Shown piece by piece: positions 1 to 10,477 of a stretch of DNA of 64,000 nt; positions within the stretch are counted from its first letter, which is position 1; the number at the start of each line of letters is the position of its first letter. Both the position numbers and the translations under genes were made by a program. The DNA comes from Cryptomeria japonica (lineage: Eukaryota > Streptophyta > Pinopsida > Cupressales > Cupressaceae). Location of the stretch: contig NC_081414.1 in NCBI RefSeq assembly GCF_030272615.1, positions 820,811,896 through 820,875,895 of the forward strand. The letters run 5' to 3'. The notes beneath the pieces were generated by a model. That model was not told the DNA's origin, made no database searches, and saw only the letters and a program-made list of their open reading frames with translations.

Positions 1-728
1 TATTTTTGTAGAAAAAAAAAAAGGGTGTTATTTATGGATTAGGTTCCTATAATAATGTTATATCCTTATTAATGAAAAAAAGAAAAGGGGTCTAACCTTT
101 CTACTATGCATAATGAAAATAATGTAGATAATTAAATTAGCAACAACATGTGAATTAATGAGCTGAGAATGACCTCTTAGTCATATTGGTTTAGTTCCAA
201 AATGCATACATGGTACATTTCCTTAATATGAACATTATATTGTATTTAAACTTAACACAAAAAAAAAGGGTTTTTAAATGATATGTTAGTTTTATTAATG
301 TTGTTGTAGTTTAATTAATTCTGTCATTTCCTCTATTATTACTGCAGAAAGCAAATTTAAAGTTAATAATTTGCTTCTTAAGTTAGCATCTAGACTTAGT
401 ATATGAGAGAAACACTTTGGAACTTGCTGATAGTGTTTATAAAAAAAAAAAAGAAAAACAAAAAAATATAATAATAAACAGATTAGTGGAAAACAAATAA
501 ATCTGATTACTGTTGCTCTTCAATCAAAAAGAAACTATACGTAATAAAAGAAATACTAAGCTACTGTATTCTTTCAAGGAAATTAATACATTAGGTTGGT
601 GCATGCATTTGAAATCTTATTTAATCAGATTAAATAAATTAGTCTTAAAATTAACCTTTTAATCAGGTTGAATAAATGTATTGAATGTTATATTATTTGT
701 TCTGTTTATTGCAGGCTGCCATATTCAC

Positions 729-769
729 ACATATATATTATATATATTAACAGACTATATAAAAATATA

Positions 770-802
<33 letters not shown>
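729..802. repeat. TA dinucleotide microsatellite
   Basis: The segment is mostly alternating T and A, in blocks broken by a few other bases, and is longest around 770-802. A second short TA run lies near 1799-1820. Confidence 0.85.
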
Positions 803-889
803 GCATTTAACAGTGTTTTTAAAAAAAATAAAATGAAATAATTAAATTAATAAATAAATTTAAAAAATATATATAAAAAAAAATATAAC

Positions 890-1372
890 AAGGGCTCGGC
901 CCTATGGTGGGGTGCGGGGCTACGGCCGCCCACAGCCGCAGGCTTATCCCTGCGACTGTGAGGGGCCACCCACAGTCACGGAACCTTGGCTCCGTGGCCT
1001 GTGGGTAGCCATCCCCACAGCCGTAGGGATATCCCTGTGTCTGCGGGCGTGGTCGTCTCCTACAACCCATGGCACGCGATGCCTACACCGCCCGTTGCCA
1101 GCACCGCCCATTGCCTGCGTCGCCTATTCCCTTATGTGCCGCCCTCCCTTTCAGCGTCGTCGTCCTCTTCTACACCGCCTGCTCCCTTTCGGTGCCGTCA
1201 TCCCCTTCTACGCCGCCCGCTCCCTTTTGGCGCCGCCGTCCACTTCCTCCGCGATCTCCTTCGAACACTAATCTTGCCATGGGTATCATCCGACCTGCAA
1301 CCCCAAACCAAAAAAAAATCCCCCATGAAAATCCCTCCGTGGTGGAACCCTAGTCCGACATAGGGTTAGGGC
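890..1372. repeat. GC-rich, internally repeated island
   Basis: About 480 bases are strongly GC-rich and CpG-rich within otherwise AT-rich DNA, with abrupt edges. Two units near 938 and 1014 share the pattern CCCACAGCCG(C/T)AGG followed by ATCCCTG. Two further units near 1168 and 1206 share a pattern built on CTTCTAC(A/G)CCGCC and GCTCCCTTT. Several frames stay open here only because the sequence has few stop triplets; the translations are low-complexity Pro/Ser/Ala/Arg text without a domain. I read it as a repeat or captured low-complexity exon of unknown origin, not as a demonstrated gene. Confidence 0.5.
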
Positions 1373-1787
1373 AAGGTAGTAAAAAAAAAAAAAGAAGAAA
1401 GGGGTAAAGAAAAGATAGATTAGGGTAAGGAGTAAGAAAGAAATAAAAAAAATAGACTCATAAGGATTTTAAATAAAAAAAAAAAACCTAGTTAGGGTTA
1501 ATATTTGGAGAGAGATAAGAAAAGTGGAAGATATAGGTAAGAGAAAGAAAACCCTAGTTAGGGTTAAAAAGGGGTATTATTGTAAATATAAAAAAAAAAG
1601 AGGAGAGAAAAAGGAGGGGGAAATGGGTGTGCTCTTTCAAAAGTTGAACTGGGTTAATCTCATTTACTTGGACTCTTTCCATATATTCATTTGGGTTGGT
1701 CACTAATGATTTATAATCATATTATCCCATAACATAGGAAAGTATAGTGAAAATTTATTAAAAGAAATAGTTTAAATAGAAGATTGA

Positions 1788-1819
<32 letters not shown>

Positions 1820-2699
1820 TTTGAATGTCAATATTTATTAAATTTGGAGATTAATTATCATTAGAGGAATAATGCACTTCCTTTGAGTAAATTTATTAAA
1901 AGAGAAATTTAATGGAAATTTTATAAGGTTGACCGATTAGATATAAATCCTAGAAGAAATTTAAATATCGTGTATTAAATATCTAATACCTAATGTTCAG
2001 AGGAATATTATTCTGTAGCTTGAATTAAGTTAATCAAATACTTTTGTTGGAAATTTTTAAAGTAAAGGAAGGGTATTAAATGGACATTAACAATTCAAGT
2101 GATTGGGTATTGTTGTAGTATAATTTATTTGTAAAATAAGTCAATGGGCTGGATACTCTGAATGAAATTCTCCCTAGTGTGACTTCTCATTTAAAAATTT
2201 AACTATTATAATGACGTTAGGCACTTTAAATTTATTTACTCTATTAATTAATATTAATTCATGGAAATCGTGTTAATATTGAATTAAAAGATATAAGGAT
2301 TAAATAAGTTACAATAAAGTAGCTATAAGTTTTATGTATTGGGGAATACTTAACATACCTTTACTTAGAGGACTAACTATTGAATCAAATAATTATACTA
2401 ATGTCTATGTAGTGGAGGTTGATCTGATTAAGTAATGCAGTTCGCATCTGTAAAGAAAAGGACATTTGTGAGAATTTATTATTGACCTTACGATATTAAA
2501 TTGTTCTGCTTGACAACAAGAGTTATCGTGATTGTTACGCCTAGGGGTTATATCGAATCCCAAGGCTCCTAGTTAAGTTTTAATTCATCGCTCGCTTAGA
2601 ATACCCAGGTTAATATCATTAAAGATTACGTTTGGAGCAACTTGTTTAGTTGTCACACTTGCATAAACTTAGGTTGCATGTAAATTAAGTGTTTCAAAA

Positions 2700-3435
2700 A
2701 AAAATTTGTTGTTTGTGTTCTTGCCCAAAAGTTTGGGCATGACAACATACAGGTCAGTAGCAAAAACCCTAAGCCCTAAACCTGTTAGGTTAAGCAATTC
2801 AAACGGTTCGATTCTGACCATTGAATCATGCTGCATTAAATGCAACAATCTTGAATCGATCTCAAGACATTCTCCATCGTCCATTATCCACCGTTTTCAT
2901 GGCGGTTGATAACCCATCACGTGTTATCACCATTTGACAGACTTCACACATTCCCGAGGTAGATAGGAATAGTCATCTTCATGCAAGATCCTTCACGCAC
3001 ACAGAGCTTACATGGCAACACGATCTGTCCTCCATCATACTGCTAACTCATCACACAAAGATCACCGATTGAGTCACACAGACTTGAGGTACTCCAACCA
3101 GAAACCTCGAAGTGAAAGCTGCCTACCAACCAGTAGTCATATAGTGCTTCCATGTGCCAGTTCCCATAACTTCATGCCGGTTCCCATAACTACATTCCGG
3201 TTCACCTTTAACAAATATGCTGCTTCACTTTGGCATATAAACCGGTTCATACATATGCCGGTTCCGCTCTCTTCACTTATCACATGTGCTGGTTCCTCTT
3301 TCTTCACTTATCACGTGTGCCAGTTCCTCTTCTCTTGACTTATCACATGTGCCGGTTCACACTATGTCTCATATTGACATCAATGACAACATACAATATC
3401 ATTATGTCTTCATGCCGGTTCATATAATGCCAACA
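2700..3435 (-). repeat. 3' LTR (U3 side) of copia element A, left end unresolved
   Basis: The right boundary is clear. On the minus strand the purine tract ends at 3436 and the LTR opens with TGTTGGCATTATATG. Inside, a TTGTCATTGATGTCAA box near 3370-3390 matches the U3 of the other copia LTRs here, and GCCGGTTC motifs recur. The left end should carry a run like CTGAGAGGGGGGGTGAAT, as at 25413, but none is present, so the distal part of this LTR has been lost or is too diverged to see. The limit at 2700 is a guess based on U3-like text (CCCTAAG, GCATTAAATGC). Confidence 0.55.
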
Positions 3436-3450
3436 ATCTCGCCCTTTGGC
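3436..3450 (-). other. Polypurine tract of copia A
   Basis: On the minus strand this reads GCCAAAGGGCGAGAT and lies immediately before the LTR start TGTTGG. This is the expected place and composition for the plus-strand primer. Related purine runs occur upstream, near 3530-3545. Confidence 0.6.
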
Positions 3451-3678
3451 ATTGGTGGCAATATACAAAAGATATCTTCTCTGCTTCACATCTTCTCCCC
3501 ATTTTCTATAGATATCTTTTCGCTTCACTCCTTCTCCCCCTTTGACAACAATGCCAAAGTGGAGGTACAGTCATCACTGTTTCATCATGTTGCTCCCCCT
3601 CAGGAGTAGCATCCCTCAACACACCAATCAACCAAAACTTTGTCTTTCTAGTACCTGACTGATGTGGAACAATCACTT

Positions 3679-5118
3679 TTAGTTCACCTTCTGAAGGGGC
3701 AATACCCCTAATTCACCTCTCAAATGCACAAATGTTGTCTTTGGGAGAGGCTTGGTGAATATGTCTGCTAACTGCTCCTTACTGGACACATACTCCAGTG
3801 CAATCTCTTTATTCTGAACCTTTTCCCTCAAGAAATGATACTTAAGCTCAAAATGCTTGGTTCTAGAATGTAAAACCAGATTCTTTGATATATTGATAGC
3901 ACTTGTGTTATCATAGAATATACTTACCGGTTCAGATACAGGGATCTTGAAGCCTTCCAGTACATGCTTCATCCAGATTGTCTGAGTGCAGTTCATGAAA
4001 GCTGCAACATACTCCACTTCAGCTGTAGACTGAGAGATTCAACTCTTCTTTTTACTCATCCATGAGACCAGTCTACCACCGAGAAAGAATGCACCACCGG
4101 TTGTGCTCTTCCGGTCATCCACATTACCGACCCAATCAGCATCTGTGAATACTTTCAAATTGAAATTATTGTTGTATGGGTACCACAATCCATAGTCAAC
4201 TGTTCCCTTCAGATACCTAAGAATCCACTTGACTTCACTCAAGTGAGATTCTCTTGGACTCTTCTGGAACCTTGTAGTGATGCCAACTGCATGTGCAATA
4301 TCCGGTCTGCTATGCACTACATAATGCAACTTACCAATCATTGATCGGTATTCCTTCTCATCAACCAATGCGGAATCATCCTCCTTTGTCAATTTGCAAC
4401 CGGTCACCATCGGTGTACCAACCAGTTTGCTATCTTCCATGCCAAAAGTCTTCAACACCTCTTTGACATATTTGGACTGAGTGATGAAGATTCCATCTTT
4501 CATTTGCTGGATCTGTAGTCCAATGAAGAACTTAATCTCCCCTATGAGTGACATCTCAAACTCTTTCTTCATCTCATCAGAAAACTCATGACTCATCTTG
4601 TCATCTCCACCAAAGATGATGTCATCAACAAAAACTTCACAGATCAGAATCTGATCTTCTTCAGACTTCAAGTAGATATTGCTATCTTCACTTGTTCTCT
4701 CAAATCCAGTCTTCACAAGATGGGAATGTAGGCACTCATACCATGCCCTAGGTTCTTGCTTTAGACCATATAATGCTTTATGTAGCCTACATACCATGTC
4801 ACTATCTTCAGATTGGGCAAACCCATCTGGTTGCTCAATATACACCTCCTCTTCAAGTACTCCATTTAGGAATGCAGATTTTACATCCATTTGATATACC
4901 TTGAACCTCTTAAAAGCTGCATATGCAAGAAGCATATGAACTCCTTCCAATCTAGCTACAGGAGCAAAGGTTTCCCCATAGTCTTCACCTTCTTCTTGAG
5001 CATATCCTTTGCATACCAGTCTAGCTTTATTCCTAATCACTGTGCCATCCTCATTCAACTTATTTCTGAATACCCATTTGGTGCCAATGACATTTTTATG
5101 CTCTGGTCTGGGTACCAA
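3679..5118 (-). pseudogene. Copia A reverse transcriptase and RNase H (decayed)
   Basis: This is the C-terminal half of a Ty1/copia polyprotein, which copies element RNA into DNA in cytoplasmic particles. The RT part contains [34 protein letters not shown] and the catalytic FVDDIIFGG. The RNase H part contains [19 protein letters not shown], an acidic AEVEYVA segment and [11 protein letters not shown]. It ends with DIFTKPLP, the usual terminus of this family. A stop near 4036-4038 separates RT from the last 112 codons, and a frameshift near 5100 separates RT from the upstream linker. It is therefore non-functional as it stands. It reads toward the 3' LTR at 3435. Confidence 0.9.
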
Positions 5119-6384
5119 GGACCATGTACCATTTTCTCTATTTGGTCAAGTTCTTCTTCCATTGCCTTGATCCATTCTTCATCTTTATGAGCCTCTTTGA
5201 ATGACTTAGGCTCAAATTCAGAGATCATACATGAGTTTTCTCTGATCTTTCTTCTGGTAAGGATTCCTGCATCCTTATCACCTATGATCTTCTTGGGATC
5301 ATGATTCAACTTGACATACTGAGGAATGGTCTTAACTGGTTCTTCTTGCTTTTCTTCTTCATCCTCATCTTCATCAGTATCAGCATTCACCAGTTCAGGA
5401 ACACTATTACTGGTACTCGGTTGATTGACAACCAGTTCCCAGAAGGTTGCAACCGATTCATTTACAGCTTGCTCATTGCTGGTTTCCTCAATCTTCTTAG
5501 AGGATTCATCAACTCTTATATTGATGCTTTCCATAATTCTCTGAGTCCTATTGTTGTAGCACTTGAAAACTTTACTCTTGGTGAAATATCCTAGAAATAT
5601 TCCCTCATCACATTTAGCTTCAAATTTACCTTGGTGTTTACTTCTCTTGATGTAACATTTGCTACCAAATACCTTAAAGTAGTTAACCACAGGTGTCTTA
5701 CCGGTCCAATAATCATAAGGAGTTTTGTCCTTACCCTTTTTGATGAGTACTCGGTTCATAGTGTAGACTACAGTGCTCACCACTTCTCTCCAAAAGGTGT
5801 GAGCAACCTTTCCTTAGATCAACATGGTTCTAGCTGCTTCAACCACAGTCCAGTTATTCCTTTCTGCTAGGCCATTCTACTGTGGAGTCTGGGGGGCCGC
5901 CAATTGTCTCTTGATGCCAAATTCTTCACAATACTTGTTGAATTCACTGGATTCCCCTCCTTGATCAGTTTTGAGACATTTGATCCTTTTACTGCTTTTC
6001 TTCTCCACTAATGCTCTGAAAGCTTTGAATTTCCCAAAAGCTTTAGACTTGTCTTTCAAGAATGTGACCCACATCATTCTTGAGCAGTCATCAGTGAGAA
6101 CCATGAAGTACCTATCACCCTGCACACTTCTAGTTTTCATAGGACCACATAAATCAGTATGCACAAGATCAAGCAAGTTGTCAGCAGTGAAAGATTTACC
6201 TTTAAAGGTTGAGGAAGACATTTTCCCCAATTGACATTCTCTACACAAGGTATTATCCGGTTTGCTTAGCACCTAAAACCCTCTAACTACCTTGATCTTA
6301 CTAGCCTTCACAATGTTATCAAAGTTCACATGGCAAAATCTACTATGCCATATCCAGCTATCATCAAGCTTAGCCATAAGACAT
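5119..6384 (-). pseudogene. Copia A pre-integrase and integrase (decayed, 5' end cut by element G)
   Basis: Near the gypsy insertion point the reading WHSRFCHVN, followed by CRECQLGK, forms the HHCC pre-integrase zinc motif. The catalytic core has [10 protein letters not shown] (first Asp), LKTDQGGES (second Asp) and LAERNN (Glu). This is followed by TFWREVVST and an acidic linker that leads into RT. A stop near 6273 and another near 5874, within the TPQHNG-type motif, break it. The upstream gag and protease of the same element resume at 23926 on the other side of element G. Confidence 0.88.
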
Positions 6385-6389
6385 GTACT
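6385..6389. repeat. Target-site duplication GTACT, left copy
   Basis: GTACT directly precedes the left LTR of element G and is repeated at 23921-23925 right after the other LTR. A five-base duplication is normal for LTR element integration. It marks the exact point in copia A that was hit. Confidence 0.92.
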
Positions 6390-7887
6390 TGTAGCTAGGA
6401 AATCGGAAATCATCACAAGCAAATCAAAATACTAATCTAGCTCAATCACGAAAGCTTAAAGGTAATGATCTATCCTAAACATACTCAATAAAGACATAAA
6501 GATAAAACATTCAAAAGTAAATACTATGCAAACCATATGTGGATATGAATTCTTCCTTCATGCAGCTCCATTGTTCTTCTTTCATCTTCAAATAGTTTGG
6601 TTGTGGATCTCACCTACAAGTGCACACACATGATTGAAAGCAAGTAGGTAAGAAAATTGCTCAAAAGTACTCGAAGCGTGATTGATTAGAAATTCGATAA
6701 TCTGGTTAGGGGATTTGATTGACGAAATTCATCCAATTTATAGACAAATTGGAGAGATGAACAAATTAGCATGATAGTGATTCAAATGGAAATTCAAATC
6801 AAGAATAGCAAAATTATGACATGTGTATGACAAATTGCTATGCAAGGATTTATGACAATTTATGACAATTTATGACAAATTGCTATGCAAGAATTGATTG
6901 ATTGTCAATTATGACAAATTATGACAAATTTCTATGTCATTCCCATGAATTTATGAGAGAAATAGGAGGAAATTGAAATTAGGAATTAAGAAATTAGAAA
7001 AATTACAAAAAGAGGAATTAGGAAATTAAGAATTAGGAAAATGATGAAAATTAGGAAATTAGTGAATTAATCAATAATTTTTCATTTATTAATTAATTCA
7101 TTCACAAAGAGGAATAATTAGCCAATTAAATGAACATTTAATTGTGATGAAAATACTTAGGATAAATAAATAATTTATTAATCCTAGAGGAGGAAATGAC
7201 ACACAAGGTTAAATGATTAAATCATGAAACCCTAGAAGATGAATTAGCAATGCGAGAATGACAATTAGGTCTTGATTGAAGATAATTGATGTTGATTCAA
7301 TTACGATTAACAAAGAACCAATGTGATAAATAATTTGATTGATAAATGCGCCAATTGATGAGGAACAATGACTAATTGATCCAAATTGACATAATTGAGA
7401 CAAACAACGATCGATGACAAATCGATCGCAAAATGACAAAATTGACAAGAGAACAAGGATTGATGACAAAATAGATTGCAAGACAACAAGATTGAAAATG
7501 ACAATGATCAATGACAAATTGATCGCAAAATGACAAGATTGAACATAACAACAATCGATGACAAATCGATCACCAGATGATAAGATTGATAAGAGGACAA
7601 AACCCTAATTAGGATTGACGATGTCCAAAATGATGACAAATGACTACGCACATTGATGCGACAGGATAAAATCGATCAAAATCATGATTAAAGATTGTTG
7701 TCGACAAGACCAAATTTGAAAGTGAGATGAATGAAGAATGCAGAAGAAGGACTCTATGCTCGCAAATGATAAAGACCAAGTGCGTGACATAGGAGAAATG
7801 TTAATGCGACGCAAAAACCTAAAATGAGGCAATGCGCAAATGTTAAAGTATGACTCCGCAAGCGTTGACCATTTTTAGGTGTCTACA
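6390..7887 (-). repeat. 3' LTR of gypsy element G
   Basis: It runs from TGTAGCTAGG to GGTGTCTACA. It contains short direct repeats of TTTATGACAA near 6850-6875 and a degenerate tandem array built on ATCGATGACAAATCGATC near 7405-7580. Copy number of both arrays differs slightly from the partner LTR. Apparent minus-strand reading frames within it are translations of these repeats and are not genes. Confidence 0.93.
6736..6742 (-). promoter_or_regulatory. Candidate TATA box in 3' LTR of G
   Basis: On the minus strand this reads TATAAAT within CTATAAATTGG. The same site is present in the 5' LTR at 22774-22780, where it would drive the element's transcript. It is assigned by sequence only. Confidence 0.4.
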
Positions 7888-7905
7888 TTTTGCCCCTCTT
7901 TGAGA
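7888..7905 (-). other. Polypurine tract of gypsy G
   Basis: The minus strand reads CTCAAAGAGGGGCAAAAT directly before the 3' LTR. It is purine-rich and correctly placed as the plus-strand primer. Confidence 0.75.
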
Positions 7906-8394
7906 CAATGTGATTTTAAGCGTTGTTTCAAAGAACAGTAATGAAAATGCCCCAGACAATAATAATGACATATGCATGCCCCCTCAAGGAATTGGCCGGA
8001 AACATGCAGAAAAGAGGCCAATTGATTGATAAAAATGATAGGATCGAACGGACTAACAATCGGAGATCGGATGCATGAAGGACAAGCAATTGATGGTGCA
8101 AAAGACCACGACCAACATAAGATGGAGAGGGTGCATGTCCATCTATGTACTGACAAAGATCTATAAATGGGACCAAGAAAGTGAAAAGAGCTCATTTGCA
8201 CTAGCCAAAGAGGAGGATTTGTTGCTCTGGACAAGGACACTTGCAGATAGATGGGGAACATTCCAATGGCGAATCACCTCGGGGAACGTGTATGCACATT
8301 CAGATGACCGAATGATGCAGGAGCAGCGGTATGTATCTCAAAAACCCATATTTTCAATTTCATGAATTTCGATCACTTGCGGGACATTGCGGGG

Positions 8395-8535
8395 CCCACA
8401 GGAAATGCAGAAAATAACTTCTGCGCTTGTGTAGGGTGAATCCTACACTTGTGTGAGGTCTTCTATGCTTGTGTAGGGTACACAGGTGCAGGTTACAAGA
8501 CACAGGCGCAGGTTCCTTGACACAAGCATGGTTGT
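8395..8535. repeat. Array of CACAAGCGCAGA-like motifs, both orientations
   Basis: Degenerate copies of ACACAAGCGCAG and ACACAGGTGCAGG occur several times here, in both orientations (for example CTGCGCTTGTGT near 8421 and ACACAGGCGCAGG near 8500). A related array lies at the other end of element G, at 22188-22312. Confidence 0.6.
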
Positions 8536-8681
8536 GCATGTATGACTCAATTTTGGTTCGAAACTGCATGCAAATGATCCGAAAAGGGGGGATAAGGGTA
8601 GGATAAGTTAGAATAGATAAAGAACACCCTGATTGGGACATGAAAATGAGGAAATGCAACCCATAGGAGCAAACCCTAAAA

Positions 8682-10477
8682 TTGACAAAATGTGCCCCAA
8701 TTGTGATGCAGAGTCGACAATGTCCGTTGATCACATGGGAGAACCGTCCTGACTGCTTCATGCTACAACATAGACTTAGGAGCACGGATAGAGATACATT
8801 AGCAGGACTTGGGATATATCATATCACATTCATGCTCGAGATTAGGGCAAACACAAGACTGCTTACCGCATTGGCAGAGCGATGGCATTCAAAGACTTCC
8901 TCCTTCCATCTGGTGACTGGAGAGGTGACTGTGACACTGGAGGATGTATGGCATATCCTCCACATTCCGATTCATGGAGAGATGATAGAGTATGAACCAG
9001 TGACAGGGAGAGACGCATTGTGCAGACTATTTGAGTGTGACGCAGATGATCTGGATATCGTCGAGAGGGACATTGGCTGGGAGACCATGGCATCAGAGTA
9101 TGATTGACGGTATGTGGTGATAGCATGTCTACTAGCAGGAGACAGACGAGGACATGGATTCCCTATTGGATGGGGAAGAGTGCTAGAGCGGATGGCGATA
9201 GAGGGGACACAGTGTACGTATATCAGGGAGTGCAGATGTTGAGTTGTGGAGTCACATTGTTACAGGTATGGGCATTTGAGCACATAGCTATATGTCGACT
9301 GATTACAGATAGACAGGTAGTACCACACCGACCGTATGTGTACTGCTATGGTGGAGCACTGAGACAGGGTCCTTTTGGATACATATTATATTGGCGACAT
9401 GAGCTGGACAGACTGAGAGAGTTCATATGGAGGCCATATCGTGATTGCCCGGGATGGTCAGATGACAGTGAGGAGCTAGCTTATTGTAGACAAGAGAGGT
9501 ATCTGATTGGGCCACCAGTGAATTGCCAGAGAGTGATTGAGTTGTACCTACCAGAGAGAGTCAGATGACAGTTTGGAGAGAGACAGGATGTACCTAGGAG
9601 GACTGCACACTTTGCCCGATCTCACAGAGAGACGAGTCAGTGGGGGAGTATGATTCAGCCACACATAGCATATGTTGACTTCTCACAGCTATAGCAGAGA
9701 TCGTGGGATTGGAGATCAGATGTGGTGGATGCCAGGACGATAGAGGCGTATGAGATATGGTTTGCATGACTACGGCCAGTGCCATTGACAGATCCGGATA
9801 TTCCAGTACCGAGGCGACAGGAGGACTTCCCACTCACAAGAGAGGGGGAGGGAGATGAGGACAAGGAGGATGAGGGCGGGGATGAGGATGAGGGGGGTGA
9901 CGAGGACAGAGATGAGGATGAGGGGGATGATGAGGATGAAGATGAGGATGGGGATGACGAGGATGAGCTAGATTCAGGCGAGCATGAGGCATTGCAGGAT
10001 ATACCCATAGAGCCAGAGACAGCTAGGACAAAGGAGATGGAGATGTGCAGGGCTATCATAGCGAGTCAGCAGGATCACATTGCGACATTAGAGAGACAGT
10101 AGGATCAGTTCAGAGTAGAGATAACCAGACTCATAGCGGCTCAAGATACAACAATAGCTCAAGCACAGCGAGAGGAACAGAGAGTCACTGAGTATATTGG
10201 GTCGATTCGGGATGCCAGTGCACACGAGATGGCACAAATGTTGGTAGAGACCGGAGAGGAGATACGCCATTGGAGGAAACTATATGAGGGTGCCATTCCA
10301 CTAGAGTAGAGAGCAGCTTCATATAGGACATGATCGAGGACAGAGAGCAGGGCACGCTCTCGGAGGTCATTGAGCAGCATGGGAGTGAGTGGACCTATGA
10401 GACCACCACAGCCAGGACCAGGAGGGACATCATCCGCAAGACATTGCAAGTATGAGGAGGATAGAGGGAGCACCTAG
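8682..10477 (+). pseudogene. Plant mobile domain (PMD) gene, antisense within gypsy G, decayed
   Basis: The reading frame opens in the 8682 frame. It contains ALAERWHSKTSSFHL, TVTLEDVWHIL and IPIHGE, followed by PVTGRDA, which is the N-terminal signature of the plant mobile domain. A TGA at 9105 interrupts it, but the frame clearly continues with RYVVIACLLAG and FPIGWGRVLERM. A frameshift near 9200-9240 moves to the next frame, which has LLQVWAFEHI, PYVYCYGGALRQGPF and QFGERQDVPRR, all PMD-type. Stops lie at 9566, 9692, 9767, 10100 and 10307. The C-terminal part has a long Asp/Glu/Gly run (9840-9975) and a predicted helical stretch. PMD proteins are plant-specific, occur both in host genes and in transposons, and act in gene silencing in some host cases. 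It lies opposite to pol, so it would need its own promoter. Confidence 0.82.

Larger units (their letters stand above)
1..2690. other. AT-rich intergenic spacer, no gene seen
   Basis: The stretch is AT-rich with many A or T homopolymers and no reading frame that resembles a known protein. It holds a TA microsatellite and one GC-rich island, listed separately. Near 1486-1566 there are two short palindromes of the form AACCCTAGTTAGGGTT, or close to it. These resemble back-to-back telomere-like units, but they are too short to call an interstitial telomere array. It could contain very old transposon debris that I cannot recognise. Confidence 0.6.

Noticed and set aside
912-1363. Three overlapping plus-strand frames and one minus-strand frame in the GC-rich island
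   Set aside because: They are open because the sequence is GC-rich and repeated; no frame has a domain and they exclude each other.
1486-1566. Interstitial telomere array
   Set aside because: Only isolated CCCTA/TAGGG palindromes occur, not a run of seven-base plant telomere units.
4679-5870. Plus-strand frames over copia A pol (e.g. 4679-4894, 5055-5190, 5301-5594)
   Set aside because: They are antisense shadows of RT and integrase sequence, with no motifs of their own.
7209-7832. Several minus-strand frames within the LTR of gypsy G, repeated at 23257-23559
   Set aside because: They are translations of LTR tandem repeats, with Ile/Leu/Ser-rich low-complexity text and no protein match.
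9594-10059. Minus-strand Ser-rich frames opposite the PMD acidic tail
   Set aside because: They are the antisense of a GAN-type repeat; the plus strand has the PMD signature.
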